Source: JANLQX01 sp043775075 (GTDB taxonomy: Bacteria > Actinomycetota > Acidimicrobiia > Acidimicrobiales > JANYDT01). Taken from it: a stretch of DNA of 12,016 nt. The translations under genes and the position numbers were made by a program. The first letter of the stretch is position 1; every line of letters begins with the position of its first letter. The notes below the pieces were generated by a model, which had not been told where the DNA came from, made no database searches, and saw nothing but the letters and a program-made list of their open reading frames with translations. Positions 1 through 7,198 of the stretch are shown one piece after another. Location of the stretch: NCBI GenBank assembly GCA_043775075.1, contig JAYVSS010000139.1, positions 1 through 12,016 of the forward strand, written 5' to 3'.

Positions 1-444
1 GGCGCCAGTTATACCGGACGCAGCAAGGCGCTTCATTCGACCAAAGCCTCCCCGCGCGCCCGCGCCGACCACCGGTACGCCGATTACTAAGTCCGCGGCA
101 CCGGCGCTGATAGGAGCGAGCAGGGCCTGGGCGATTGTGGCGGTCCGCCCAAGGTCGGCGTCGATCAAGAGGTACACGGTCGCGTCCGGACTGAATTGCA
201 TCCCGTGAGCGATTGCTGCACCCTTGCCCTCATTGTGAGGTACCTGAACGACGACAACGCGACCGGCGAGGGCGACAGCCGACGATCGGAGGGCGACCTC
301 AGCGGTGTCATCGGTGGAACCGTCATCAACAACAACAACTCGATCGATTTCCTCGACCCCGAGGAGCGACGCAATCGTCTCGTCGATCGAATCCGCTCGG
401 TTCTTCGCCGGAACGATGGCCACGACCACGGGCGTTTGCGTCAT
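1..444 (-). CDS. Family 2 glycosyltransferase, N-terminal 148 residues (cut by window edge)
   Basis: This is the N-terminal half of a GT-A fold glycosyltransferase, which transfers a sugar from a nucleotide- or lipid-linked donor; the acceptor cannot be told from the sequence. The translation opens MTQTPVVVAIVPAKNRADS and shows the GT2 landmarks in order: the nucleotide-binding DDGSTDDT (residues 40-47), NEGKG (71-75) and a DxD-type LIDADL with the aspartates at 95 and 97. Near the cut it has a GGFGRMKRLA segment (132-141) of the kind I associate with actinobacterial GT2 proteins near steB (from memory). The ATG at 444 overlaps the steB stop as ATGA, with only a weak Shine-Dalgarno, so it is probably translated by coupling to steB. 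The reading frame is open to base 1 and the C-terminus lies outside the window. The family call is secure. A role in envelope polysaccharide or lipid synthesis is inferred only from its position next to steA and steB. Confidence 0.9.
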   Translation of the reverse strand, partial: MTQTPVVVAIVPAKNRADSIDETIASLLGVEEIDRVVVVDDGSTDDTAEVALRSSAVALAGRVVVVQVPHNEGKGAAIAHGMQFSPDATVYLLIDADLGRTATIAQALLAPISAGAADLVIGVPVVGAGARGGFGRMKRLAASGITGA

Positions 445-1328
445 GCGCTCGGAATCAATCGATCGGTGTCAGCGCCAAGGCCGTACTGCCCGACCAAGCC
501 TCGACCGAGATCTTCGAGCGCGTACACCACTGCCACCCGGGCCGCCGTTGTGGTGGGCCCATCGACGGTTGAGAGCAACGACCCCAACGAAGAGTCGGTA
601 CGAACGAGTCGGACCACCGAACTCGTCGTGTCGCCAAGTACGAGCGTGGGAACCTTGGCCGCCGCCAGACCCCGCAAGAGGCCGGCGACGGCGACGGCGC
701 GGTCCGCCGCTGTGGACGACCGGTCGATGAAGATCACCCTCGTCCCCAGCGGCACGATCTGCAGACGATCAACTCCATCGATCCCTCTGGTTTGCAGGAA
801 TCCGGCACTTACCAGCGGCTCCAATGGTTCGGTGGCCAGCGGCTGGGCAATCGCTCCAATGACGCGTTGGCGAAGGAGGAATCGAATCGTGTCACTTCGA
901 TTCGATGTTGCACCAACAGCGGCCCGCGCTCTTTCGAGAGCAGCCTTGCCGTCGACGCCCACAGCGTTAGCCACATCCATGATGCCGACGAGCCGCGCCC
1001 CCGATGCCCGCAAGGTCGCAACAAGATCCCTCAATCCGGCGTCACTCACCTGTCCGTCAGAGACGAATAGCACGGGGGTGGCGGCCAAACGGGCGCGAAC
1101 CATTCTCGGCTCCGCCTCAGACGCAAACTTCTCCGCTTGGCCCTGTTCAGCACGTAATTTTTTGATCGACACAGCCCGATCCTGAAGCGTCTGGTCAAGT
1201 GACGAAATGCGTCGCTGCGATTGGGAAACGAGCCCTTGATCGACGACCGTCGCACCCACCGCGATACCGATCGCCAACGCCAAAAACACGGCCACGAGCG
1301 ACACGATATGGAACCGAAGATTGATCAT
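441..1328 (-). CDS. steB: SteB / MctB-family membrane-anchored envelope protein
   Basis: The 295-residue protein starts MINLRFHIVSLVAVFLALA. One membrane segment (about residues 6-28) is followed by a charged, heptad-like stretch (about 33-70) that probably forms a coiled coil, then an extracytoplasmic alpha/beta domain. This architecture and the N-terminal sequence match the actinobacterial Rv1698 family, called MctB (mycobacterial copper transport protein B) in M. tuberculosis and SteB in Corynebacterium glutamicum, where it works with SteA at the envelope and septum. Adjacency to steA supports the SteB reading; I see no obvious metal-binding motif that would favour copper transport. A TTG one codon upstream (1331) is possible, but GGAG at 1335-1338 lies 6 nt from the ATG at 1328 and only 3 from the TTG, so I chose the ATG. 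The stop overlaps the next gene by 4 nt. The 112-bp gap upstream may hold a promoter, but no box there is convincing. Confidence 0.85.
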   Translation of the reverse strand: MINLRFHIVSLVAVFLALAIGIAVGATVVDQGLVSQSQRRISSLDQTLQDRAVSIKKLRAEQGQAEKFASEAEPRMVRARLAATPVLFVSDGQVSDAGLRDLVATLRASGARLVGIMDVANAVGVDGKAALERARAAVGATSNRSDTIRFLLRQRVIGAIAQPLATEPLEPLVSAGFLQTRGIDGVDRLQIVPLGTRVIFIDRSSTAADRAVAVAGLLRGLAAAKVPTLVLGDTTSSVVRLVRTDSSLGSLLSTVDGPTTTAARVAVVYALEDLGRGLVGQYGLGADTDRLIPSA

Positions 1329-1443
1329 CAACGGCTCCGCGATAGTCCGCGTCGTGCGCCGCTCGGCGATAGTTCAAACCGAGCACTCATGAACTCAACC
1401 GTAGCGGCGGCCCTGACGCAGGCTGAGGACTGCACCGCCCCGC

Positions 1444-2595
1444 TCACCGCCGCCACTCGCGAATCGAGATCCATAGTGAGTCCCAAAACAGATGGAACGG
1501 AGGAGAGAGGCCAAGAACAAATACCAACGCGACCATCGCCGTAACCACCAGCAGAGTGATGTCGCGCTTGCGCGCACGCGGCTCGTAGAGCCGATTCACC
1601 CCTTTGGCATCCACCAAAATCGGCCCGACTTTCAGTCGCACGAGAAATGTCGACGCCATACCCGGGCGACCCTTGTCGAGAAAGTCTGCAAGGTTGACAT
1701 GGGTACCAACGGCAACGATCAGTTCGGCTCCGAGTTCGAACGCCAGGAGCATGGCGATGTCCTCACTCGTTCCGGCCATGGCCCACGTAACAAACTCCAA
1801 TCCTTCATGGCGCAGTCGGTCGCCGCCAGGCGCTTTTCCATTGGGGTAGGCGTGGACCACAAGTTCCGCGCCACAGCGAAGGCCGTGGCTAGAAATGGAG
1901 TCCATGTCGCCGATGATCACCGCCGGCTTGAGTCCGTTAGCGAGCACCGCGTCGGCGCCCCCGTCGACCGCGATGATTACCGGATTCATATCCGTGATGT
2001 ATGCCCGTAGGGCTCGGAGGTCCGCTTTGAACTGATCCCCGCGCACGACAATAAGGACGTGGCGTCCACGAAAACTTGTCCGCAGCTGGGGAAGATCTGG
2101 CGAATCCAGGAGTAGGAATTGCTCGGCCTGCATGTATGCGAGCGTGTTCTCGGCAAATCGAGAAAGCTCGATGCTGATGGTCTCCTTGGCCGCCTCCACT
2201 TGGGCGTCGAGACTGCCCATGGTATGACGGGTTCCCGTGGCCAGGAGGTTTCCGTTGTGCCCCCGGAGATCTGAACCATCGAGAAAAATCGTTGTCCCGT
2301 CCACCACCCGACTAATGACGTCGGTGCCGACGGTGTCAAGCAACGGAATTCCCGCGGCGGCAAGGAGGAGCGGCCCAACATTTGGATAGCGACCGGTAAT
2401 CGACGCAGCCGCATTCACCACCGCCCCAACTCTCGCCTCAACCAATCCTTCCGCAGCCACGCGATCGAGGTCAGCGTGATCAATCACGGCGATGTCGCCG
2501 GGTTCTAGTGACTTGGTGAGTTCCTTGGTTCGCGTGCCAACTCTCGCTTTACCGCGGACCGGACCGCGCAGTCGATCGTCCAGCGACGATGCCAT
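1444..2595 (-). CDS. steA: SteA-like cytokinetic protein (Rv1697 family)
   Basis: The 383-residue protein matches the Rv1697/SteA family. Its N-terminal part contains EPGDIAVIDHADLDRVAAE and then a GRYPNVGPLLLAAAGIPLLD segment typical of the family. The middle carries GDMDS (residues 229-233), a motif shared with thiamine pyrophosphokinase folds, which explains why homologues are sometimes annotated as such. A single membrane segment lies at about 345-363, followed by a short basic and aromatic tail (364-383). In Corynebacterium SteA pairs with SteB at the division site and influences peptidoglycan hydrolase activity (family knowledge). I see no evidence that it makes thiamine diphosphate. 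A GTG at 2598 is also in frame, but AAGG at 2600-2603 is spaced 4 nt from the ATG at 2595 and only 1 from the GTG, so the ATG is preferred. That ATG shares one base with the recN stop (TGATG), indicating translational coupling. Confidence 0.87.
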   Translation of the reverse strand: MASSLDDRLRGPVRGKARVGTRTKELTKSLEPGDIAVIDHADLDRVAAEGLVEARVGAVVNAAASITGRYPNVGPLLLAAAGIPLLDTVGTDVISRVVDGTTIFLDGSDLRGHNGNLLATGTRHTMGSLDAQVEAAKETISIELSRFAENTLAYMQAEQFLLLDSPDLPQLRTSFRGRHVLIVVRGDQFKADLRALRAYITDMNPVIIAVDGGADAVLANGLKPAVIIGDMDSISSHGLRCGAELVVHAYPNGKAPGGDRLRHEGLEFVTWAMAGTSEDIAMLLAFELGAELIVAVGTHVNLADFLDKGRPGMASTFLVRLKVGPILVDAKGVNRLYEPRARKRDITLLVVTAMVALVFVLGLSPPFHLFWDSLWISIREWRR

Positions 2596-4367
2596 CACGC
2601 CTTCTTGCGACGCCGAAGCGACGGCGGCGACGATCCGGACGGGTCTGAGATAGCGACGCGGGTCTTGCGCTTGCGTTCGCTGAGGGCTGGCGCAGGCGAC
2701 ATCGACGAGCGCGAACTACGTTGCGATCGCCGTGCCGCAAGTAAGTCTTTGGCGTGGCGAAGGGCGGCCGGACTGGCCGGATCGCCGGCCAGCATCCGCG
2801 CGACTTCAGCAACACGGTCGCGTTCCGAAAGCCGGTCGACGCGCGTCTCCGTCCGTTGGTTCCCCTCACCGTCGTCGACAAGCTGCTTTCGCACATGGAT
2901 CTGGGAGTCAGCCGAGGCAGCGACCTGGGCCAGGTGGGTCACCACCAGGACCTGTCTGTTGGTTCCAAGCTCGGCCAACGCATCACCCACCGATAGAGCG
3001 GTCTCTCCGCCAATGCCGGCGTCGACTTCGTCGAAGACCAACACCGTCGGCGCTCGATGCGCCGACGCCTCAAGCAGGCTGAGTTGCAGAGCCAACATCA
3101 CGCGGGCGAGCTCACCTCCGGACGCGACCTTCGACAGTGGAGCCAATTCGGTGCCCGGGTTGGCCGAGAACACGAATGTGACCTGGGAATCGACCGCCGC
3201 ATGCGCGGCGGTGATTGCCACGTTGTCGGAACCTGCGTCAAGCACCACTTCGACGCCGAACCGAGCGTTCGGGAGAGCAAGGCGTCGGAGGTGTTGCTGC
3301 ACTGTGCGCTCGAACGGTTCGGCCGCCGCCCGCCGCGCCGCCGCCACCCGATTGCGTTCGGTTCGTTCGTCCTGAGCCAGGTCGGCCAATTCGACCTCAA
3401 GCGCGGCGGCGCGCTCATCGTGGGAATGGAGGTCCGCTAGCCGGCGAGACGCATCGGTGTAGAAGGTCAGCACGGCCGCCAGGGTGTCGCCGTACTTTCG
3501 ACGCATCTGGCGCAAGAGGTGTCGCCGTTGACGAATCTCACTAAGACGTTCGGGATTGTCGTCGATCTTGGCGAGGTGGACTCGCAGCTCCAAAGCCACG
3601 TCGTCGATCTCGCTCGTTGCGGCCTTCACTCGTTTCGCTTCGTCGTCGAAGACCGATTTCCCCGTCAGCTGCTGACCCACCACACCAAGCAACGTAAGCA
3701 CTCCATCGTCGGCGCCGAGTACTTCGATCGCCGCCAGCAACGTGTCTCGGTGCACTTGCGAGTTCGCCAGAAGATCTTCTTCCGCCCGCAATTCTTCGTC
3801 CTCGTTGGCGCCGGCAATGGCCGCAGAATCGAGTTCATCCACTTGATAGGTGAGCAGATCAATCTCCCGGGCGCGGGCCCGCTCGTCCCCGCCCAACGAA
3901 TCGCGATTGCTCAACCGTTGGCGGCGCTCGGAACGAATCTCACGGAGCCGAGCGCTGTCAACCCGGCCAAACGCATCGATCGCATCTCGTTGAGACGCAG
4001 CCAGGAGCAGGCGCTGGTGGCCGTGTTGCCCGTGGAGGTCGATGATGGTCGAGGCCAACTCACTAAGTGCACTTACCGATACTGGCCGGCCATCGATGTA
4101 GGCGCGCGACCGCCCAACGCGAGGAACCACGCGGGTCAACACCGTTTCCTCGTCAGCTACGAAGAACCGTCCGTCGACCCGTGCCTCGTCGGCCCCGGTA
4201 CGGACCAAGATGGGGTCGGCTTTGCCTCCGAGCAACAATTCGATCGCTTCCACAACCAGGGTCTTGCCCGCTCCCGTCTCACCCGTAAGCGCCGTCATTC
4301 CCTGGTCGAGGAGAACTGCGGCGTCTTGAATGACCCCAAGGTTGGAAACCACCAGCTCAAGGAGCAC
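2595..4367 (-). CDS. recN: DNA repair protein RecN
   Basis: RecN is an SMC-like cytoplasmic ATPase acting early in recombinational repair of double-strand breaks. The 590-residue protein has the full set of motifs: Walker A GETGAGKT (29-36), a long charged helical middle (about 150-370) that forms the short coiled coil, the ABC signature SGGE (416-419), and Walker B ending FDEVDAG with the catalytic D446 and E447. The length is normal for the family (about 550-590). The C-terminal 40 residues are basic and low in complexity, beyond the conserved ATPase core. The start is a GTG at 4367 supported by GGAG at 4373-4376, 5 nt away, which lies inside the end of the NAD kinase gene; the two genes overlap by 11 nt. 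No LexA-type operator can lie directly in front of it because that DNA codes for NAD kinase, so expression probably follows the tlyA/nadK transcript. Confidence 0.96.
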   Translation of the reverse strand: MLLELVVSNLGVIQDAAVLLDQGMTALTGETGAGKTLVVEAIELLLGGKADPILVRTGADEARVDGRFFVADEETVLTRVVPRVGRSRAYIDGRPVSVSALSELASTIIDLHGQHGHQRLLLAASQRDAIDAFGRVDSARLREIRSERRQRLSNRDSLGGDERARAREIDLLTYQVDELDSAAIAGANEDEELRAEEDLLANSQVHRDTLLAAIEVLGADDGVLTLLGVVGQQLTGKSVFDDEAKRVKAATSEIDDVALELRVHLAKIDDNPERLSEIRQRRHLLRQMRRKYGDTLAAVLTFYTDASRRLADLHSHDERAAALEVELADLAQDERTERNRVAAARRAAAEPFERTVQQHLRRLALPNARFGVEVVLDAGSDNVAITAAHAAVDSQVTFVFSANPGTELAPLSKVASGGELARVMLALQLSLLEASAHRAPTVLVFDEVDAGIGGETALSVGDALAELGTNRQVLVVTHLAQVAASADSQIHVRKQLVDDGEGNQRTETRVDRLSERDRVAEVARMLAGDPASPAALRHAKDLLAARRSQRSSRSSMSPAPALSERKRKTRVAISDPSGSSPPSLRRRKKA

Positions 4368-5334
4368 GTCGACTCCGCTTCGACGAAGAGTGATTGATTA
4401 GTTCACCTAACAATGCGTTCGGTGCAGCCTCTGAGGCGAAGCGTTCACGACCGGGAGTTCCGGGACCCGGAAGGCCAAACTTCGCCTTGAGGATGCCGTG
4501 AAAGTCCCGTGGCCCGAAGGTCACAAGGCGAGCGGGATTGGTGTCGGCCGAACACGTCACCACCGAACCTTCCGGGAGCGGTCCCTCGTCGCGCCCATCG
4601 ACGAAGAGCGTTGCCGTCCGCCCGTCAAGCACTTCCATTCGCACGCTTTCGGAGGCGTCGAGCACGAGCGAGCGATCGAACAGCATGTGTGGCGAAATCG
4701 GGACGACCACCAGCGCTCGCATCAGTGGAGACACGATTGGACCCCGAACGGAAAATGCGTAGGCCGTTGATCCCGTTGGGGTGGCCACGATTACCCCGTC
4801 GGCGGAGTAGTCGGCGAACGGTACACCGTTAAAGCTCACGGCGAGACGAACCGTATTCCCGGCGTTGCTTTTCTCCAGCACGGCATCGTTGAGCGCGGTG
4901 AACTGCCGAACCACCACGTCGTTGCTCGTTATCTGAATGGCCAGCATCATGCGCTCTTCGATGCCGTGTTCTCCTGACAGGACGCGACGAAGCACCTCAG
5001 GGAGGTCCGCCGGTTGCTCCGAGGCGAGGTAGCCAAGGTGACCAACGTTGACGCCGACCACCGGAACGTGGCGATGGCTGACCAGCGAAACGGTGCGCAA
5101 CATCGTGCCGTCCCCACCGAGGCTGAACGCATAAGAAAGCCCGTCGGCAAAAACTGCGTCCGGAACCGCCCACGACTCAAGGCCCGCCACGACTGCGTCT
5201 GATTGTGGGACGCGCACCAATGCGCCCGCCCGTTCGGCGGCCTCCACAACGTTTCGCGCCAGAGTTTTCGCTTCACCCCGGGCGAGATGGGGCACGATCC
5301 CGATAACGGGAGGACCGGCCTTACGCGTCGCCAT
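4357..5334 (-). CDS. nadK: NAD kinase
   Basis: NAD kinase phosphorylates NAD+ to NADP+ using ATP or polyphosphate (EC 2.7.1.23) and is the cell's only route to NADP. The 325-residue protein shows the hallmarks: GGDGT (73-77, catalytic and phosphate-binding), NVGHLGYLA (96-104), the ALND segment (147-150), TPTGSTAY (185-192) and SPH (214-216). It is somewhat longer than the usual 290-310 residues, because about 35 residues after FGPRDFHGILKAKFGLPG form a polar, basic tail lacking the core motifs. The ATG at 5334 overlaps the tlyA stop by 14 nt. A GAGGA at 5346-5350 is 11 nt away, rather far, so reinitiation after tlyA probably helps. The stop overlaps recN by 11 nt. The tlyA-nadK-recN order is that of mycobacteria (Rv1694-Rv1696). 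Confidence 0.96.
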   Translation of the reverse strand: MATRKAGPPVIGIVPHLARGEAKTLARNVVEAAERAGALVRVPQSDAVVAGLESWAVPDAVFADGLSYAFSLGGDGTMLRTVSLVSHRHVPVVGVNVGHLGYLASEQPADLPEVLRRVLSGEHGIEERMMLAIQITSNDVVVRQFTALNDAVLEKSNAGNTVRLAVSFNGVPFADYSADGVIVATPTGSTAYAFSVRGPIVSPLMRALVVVPISPHMLFDRSLVLDASESVRMEVLDGRTATLFVDGRDEGPLPEGSVVTCSADTNPARLVTFGPRDFHGILKAKFGLPGPGTPGRERFASEAAPNALLGELINHSSSKRSRRAP

Positions 5335-6202
5335 TGGACTGGGCTTCCTCGCTGCGGACCATCATGGCGTTATTCCTCGATGACGGCGAGCCATCGATCC
5401 GCGCGATAAGCCGGTCGATCGATTCCCTGACAACAAAGTCATGCCTGTCCGAACGCGCCGTGCCAGTGCGAAAATGGGCGAGAAATTCAACGTTTCCGTC
5501 GGCACCGGTAATCGGCGAGGTCATCACTCCCATCATGGCTGCTCCGAGGTCGGCGTAGGCCTCAACCACGGTCTGTAAGGCGCTGGCCCACGTTTGCGGA
5601 TTGCGAATCACGCCGCGACCCTTGCTCACTTCGGCCCGACCCGCTTCAAACTGCGGCTTGACGAGGAGCACCATCGTCGCCCCGTTTGGTTCGGCGGCAT
5701 CAACGAGCGACGGCGCGACCGTCACCAGCGAAATAAACGACAGATCACCAACAAGAATGGGTGGTCTCCTACCCGCCAGGACCTTGGCAAGTGCGTCTGT
5801 CCTGACGTTGCAGCGCTCGTGCACTTCGACGCGCCCGTCGCCACGAATCTTTTCGTGCAGCTGACCCACACCGACATCGACGGCAATCACTCTATCCGCG
5901 CCCCTCTGGAGGAGACAGTCAGTGAATCCGCCCGTCGACGCACCAGCGTCGAGTGCCATCATGTCGATAACATCAATATTGAAGTGGTCGAGGGCCGCTT
6001 CTAACTTCAGTCCGCCTCTGCTGACGAATCGCCGTGGTCCACCTGTCACCACAATGGCGTCGCCCGACTCCACGAGACGCGCCGCCTTGTCGGCCACCGC
6101 ACCACCGACAAGAACTGTCTTTGCGTCGATCGCCGCCACCGCTTGAGTTCGGCTTACTGCCAGTCCACGTCGGACCATCTCGGCGTCAAGGCGTCTGCGC
6201 AC
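5321..6202 (-). CDS. tlyA: TlyA family rRNA 2'-O-methyltransferase / hemolysin-like protein
   Basis: TlyA uses S-adenosylmethionine to methylate ribose 2'-OH groups of 16S C1409 and 23S C1920 in mycobacteria, and its loss gives capreomycin resistance there (family knowledge). From the chosen start the 293-residue protein has an N-terminal S4 RNA-binding domain (RRRLDAEMVRRGLAVSR, to about residue 55), the linker FVSRGGLKL (59-67), the SAM-binding DAGASTGGF (85-93), DVGVGQLH (109-116), DLSFISL (153-159) and VKPQFE with lysine 182. The last 30 residues or so extend past the usual 268-residue length. The open frame reaches a GTG at 6256, but GTG 6202 has GGGAG at 6211-6215, 8 nt away, and begins exactly where homology begins, so I prefer it. 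The 105-bp gap before it holds a weak minus-strand promoter candidate: TTGGCG at 6264-6269 and TATCGA at 6240-6245, spacer 18. Which of the two methylation sites is used cannot be read here. Confidence 0.93.
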   Translation of the reverse strand: MRRRLDAEMVRRGLAVSRTQAVAAIDAKTVLVGGAVADKAARLVESGDAIVVTGGPRRFVSRGGLKLEAALDHFNIDVIDMMALDAGASTGGFTDCLLQRGADRVIAVDVGVGQLHEKIRGDGRVEVHERCNVRTDALAKVLAGRRPPILVGDLSFISLVTVAPSLVDAAEPNGATMVLLVKPQFEAGRAEVSKGRGVIRNPQTWASALQTVVEAYADLGAAMMGVMTSPITGADGNVEFLAHFRTGTARSDRHDFVVRESIDRLIARIDGSPSSRNNAMMVRSEEAQSNGDA

Positions 6203-6307
6203 GCTCCACGCTCCCACGAACCGGCCCGCTGAATGGTGATCGATAGCCAACCACACCAGACCGCGCCAAGACCTCGCTCACCCTGCCGACCGCGCCCGCG
6301 CCCGGCG

Positions 6308-7096
6308 TCAAGAACGGGACAATTCGGTCGCCACCAATGTGGCCAAGTCGTTGGCCACGATGTCCGGAGTCGGCTTCACCGGAAGATCGACGGCCGACGT
6401 AACGCCACTCAGCACTAAAGCAAACCGCCCGCCGAGTGTCTTGCCCATCAGGCCATCAGTCGACGGCCGGTCGCCAACCATTAGCAACGAGCGTCGTTGC
6501 TCCATCGACGGGTTTCCACCCATCCCGAGGCGGGCAAAGACCAAAGCCGCCGCCGACTCGTGAGGCTTCCCGGCATAGATCGCTACAGAAGAACTGGCAT
6601 AGGCCACCGCCGCGACGATGGAGCCACCCCCCGGAAGTTCTCCGTCAGCAGTGGGGTAGGTCGGATCGTCGTTGGTACCGATCAAACGAGCTCCCCCACG
6701 CACCGCATAAAACGCCTGGGTGAGTCGTGAAAAGTCAAAGTCCCGGTGCCACCCGACAACCACAGCGTCGACTCCCGGCTCGTAGTCCCGCACACATCGA
6801 ACTCCGCGCGCCGTGAGCGCCTCGGTGATGCCGGGACCACCGCACACCAAGACGGTTTCCCCCGGCTCGACCAAGAGGGCAGAGGCTTGGGCGGACGAAC
6901 AGAGCTCCTCCGGTGCGCATCGCAAACCCATTCGCGCCATTTTGGCGATGTAGGCGCCAATCTCGGCCGAGCTGTTGTTGGTCAGAAAAATAACCTTTTC
7001 ACCAGCGCCTCGAAGCCGATCTACGGCATCGATTGAACCGTCCACCGGCTCATCCCCCCGCCACACCACACCGTCGAGATCAAGGATCCAGGCCAC
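6308..7096 (-). CDS. HAD-superfamily phosphatase, NagD-like (class IIA)
   Basis: The 262-residue protein carries all four HAD motifs: DLDG (6-9, with nucleophile D6 and acid/base D8), FLTNNSS (37-43), the lysine of GKP (176-178), and GDRPSTD (208-214). The cap domain between motifs II and III and the NNSS signature place it in the NagD/p-nitrophenyl-phosphatase subclass IIA. The mycobacterial gene in the same position, Rv1692, is a glycerol-3-phosphate phosphatase that recycles glycerophospholipid catabolites; the same role here is inference from position and family. The open frame runs upstream to 7354, but this would cross the divergent DUF1015 gene and adds no homologous sequence. GTG 7096 begins immediately before the conserved WILDLDG and is therefore chosen. 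No Shine-Dalgarno precedes it, but a possible -10 does, suggesting a leaderless message. It is separated from tlyA by 105 bp. Confidence 0.9.
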   Translation of the reverse strand: MAWILDLDGVVWRGDEPVDGSIDAVDRLRGAGEKVIFLTNNSSAEIGAYIAKMARMGLRCAPEELCSSAQASALLVEPGETVLVCGGPGITEALTARGVRCVRDYEPGVDAVVVGWHRDFDFSRLTQAFYAVRGGARLIGTNDDPTYPTADGELPGGGSIVAAVAYASSSVAIYAGKPHESAAALVFARLGMGGNPSMEQRRSLLMVGDRPSTDGLMGKTLGGRFALVLSGVTSAVDLPVKPTPDIVANDLATLVATELSRS

Positions 7097-7133
7097 GCCC
7101 GGGGACCCTATCCGGTGACGGATGGCCCGTCGA
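7097..7133 (-). promoter_or_regulatory. Candidate promoter of the HAD phosphatase gene
   Basis: Reading the minus strand, TCGACG (7133 to 7128) and TAGGGT (7110 to 7105) are separated by 17 bp and resemble -35 and -10 boxes of a primary sigma factor. The expected start of transcription falls within a few bases of the GTG at 7096, which lacks a Shine-Dalgarno. That fits leaderless initiation, common in actinobacteria. The boxes match consensus only partly, so this is a prediction. Confidence 0.35.
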
Positions 7134-7186
7134 ACGAAACTTTGGCCGCATGCATCGAAGCTGGCCCCGCCGGGCGAGCCGCTCCG

Positions 7187-7198
7187 TACACTATCGGC
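7187..7198 (+). promoter_or_regulatory. Candidate -10 box of the DUF1015 gene (leaderless)
   Basis: TACACT at 7187-7192 fits the actinobacterial TANNNT -10 pattern and ends 6 nt before the GTG at 7199, so transcription would start at the start codon itself. No ribosome-binding site precedes that GTG, in agreement with a leaderless message. A matching -35 box is not evident. Confidence 0.35.

Noticed and set aside
196..1185. Long plus-strand open frame of 329 codons
   Set aside because: It lies antisense to steB and the glycosyltransferase, both with clear family motifs. The translation is Arg/Ser/Thr-rich without domains, a usual shadow in high-GC DNA.
1405..1455. GC-rich inverted repeat at the steA stop as a terminator
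   Set aside because: The arms (GCGGCGG and CCGCCGC) are over 30 nt apart, one overlaps the stop codon, and no T-run follows.
1444..2595. Thiamine pyrophosphokinase
   Set aside because: The GDMDS motif is shared, but length, N-terminal domain, C-terminal membrane segment and the adjacent steB point to SteA.
3519..4397. Plus-strand open frame of 292 codons opposite recN
   Set aside because: RecN on the minus strand has all ATPase motifs across this stretch; the plus-strand translation has no recognisable domain.
6203..6307. A small gene between the HAD gene and tlyA, as with Rv1693 in mycobacteria
   Set aside because: No convincing open frame with a ribosome-binding site is present; only a weak promoter candidate was seen.
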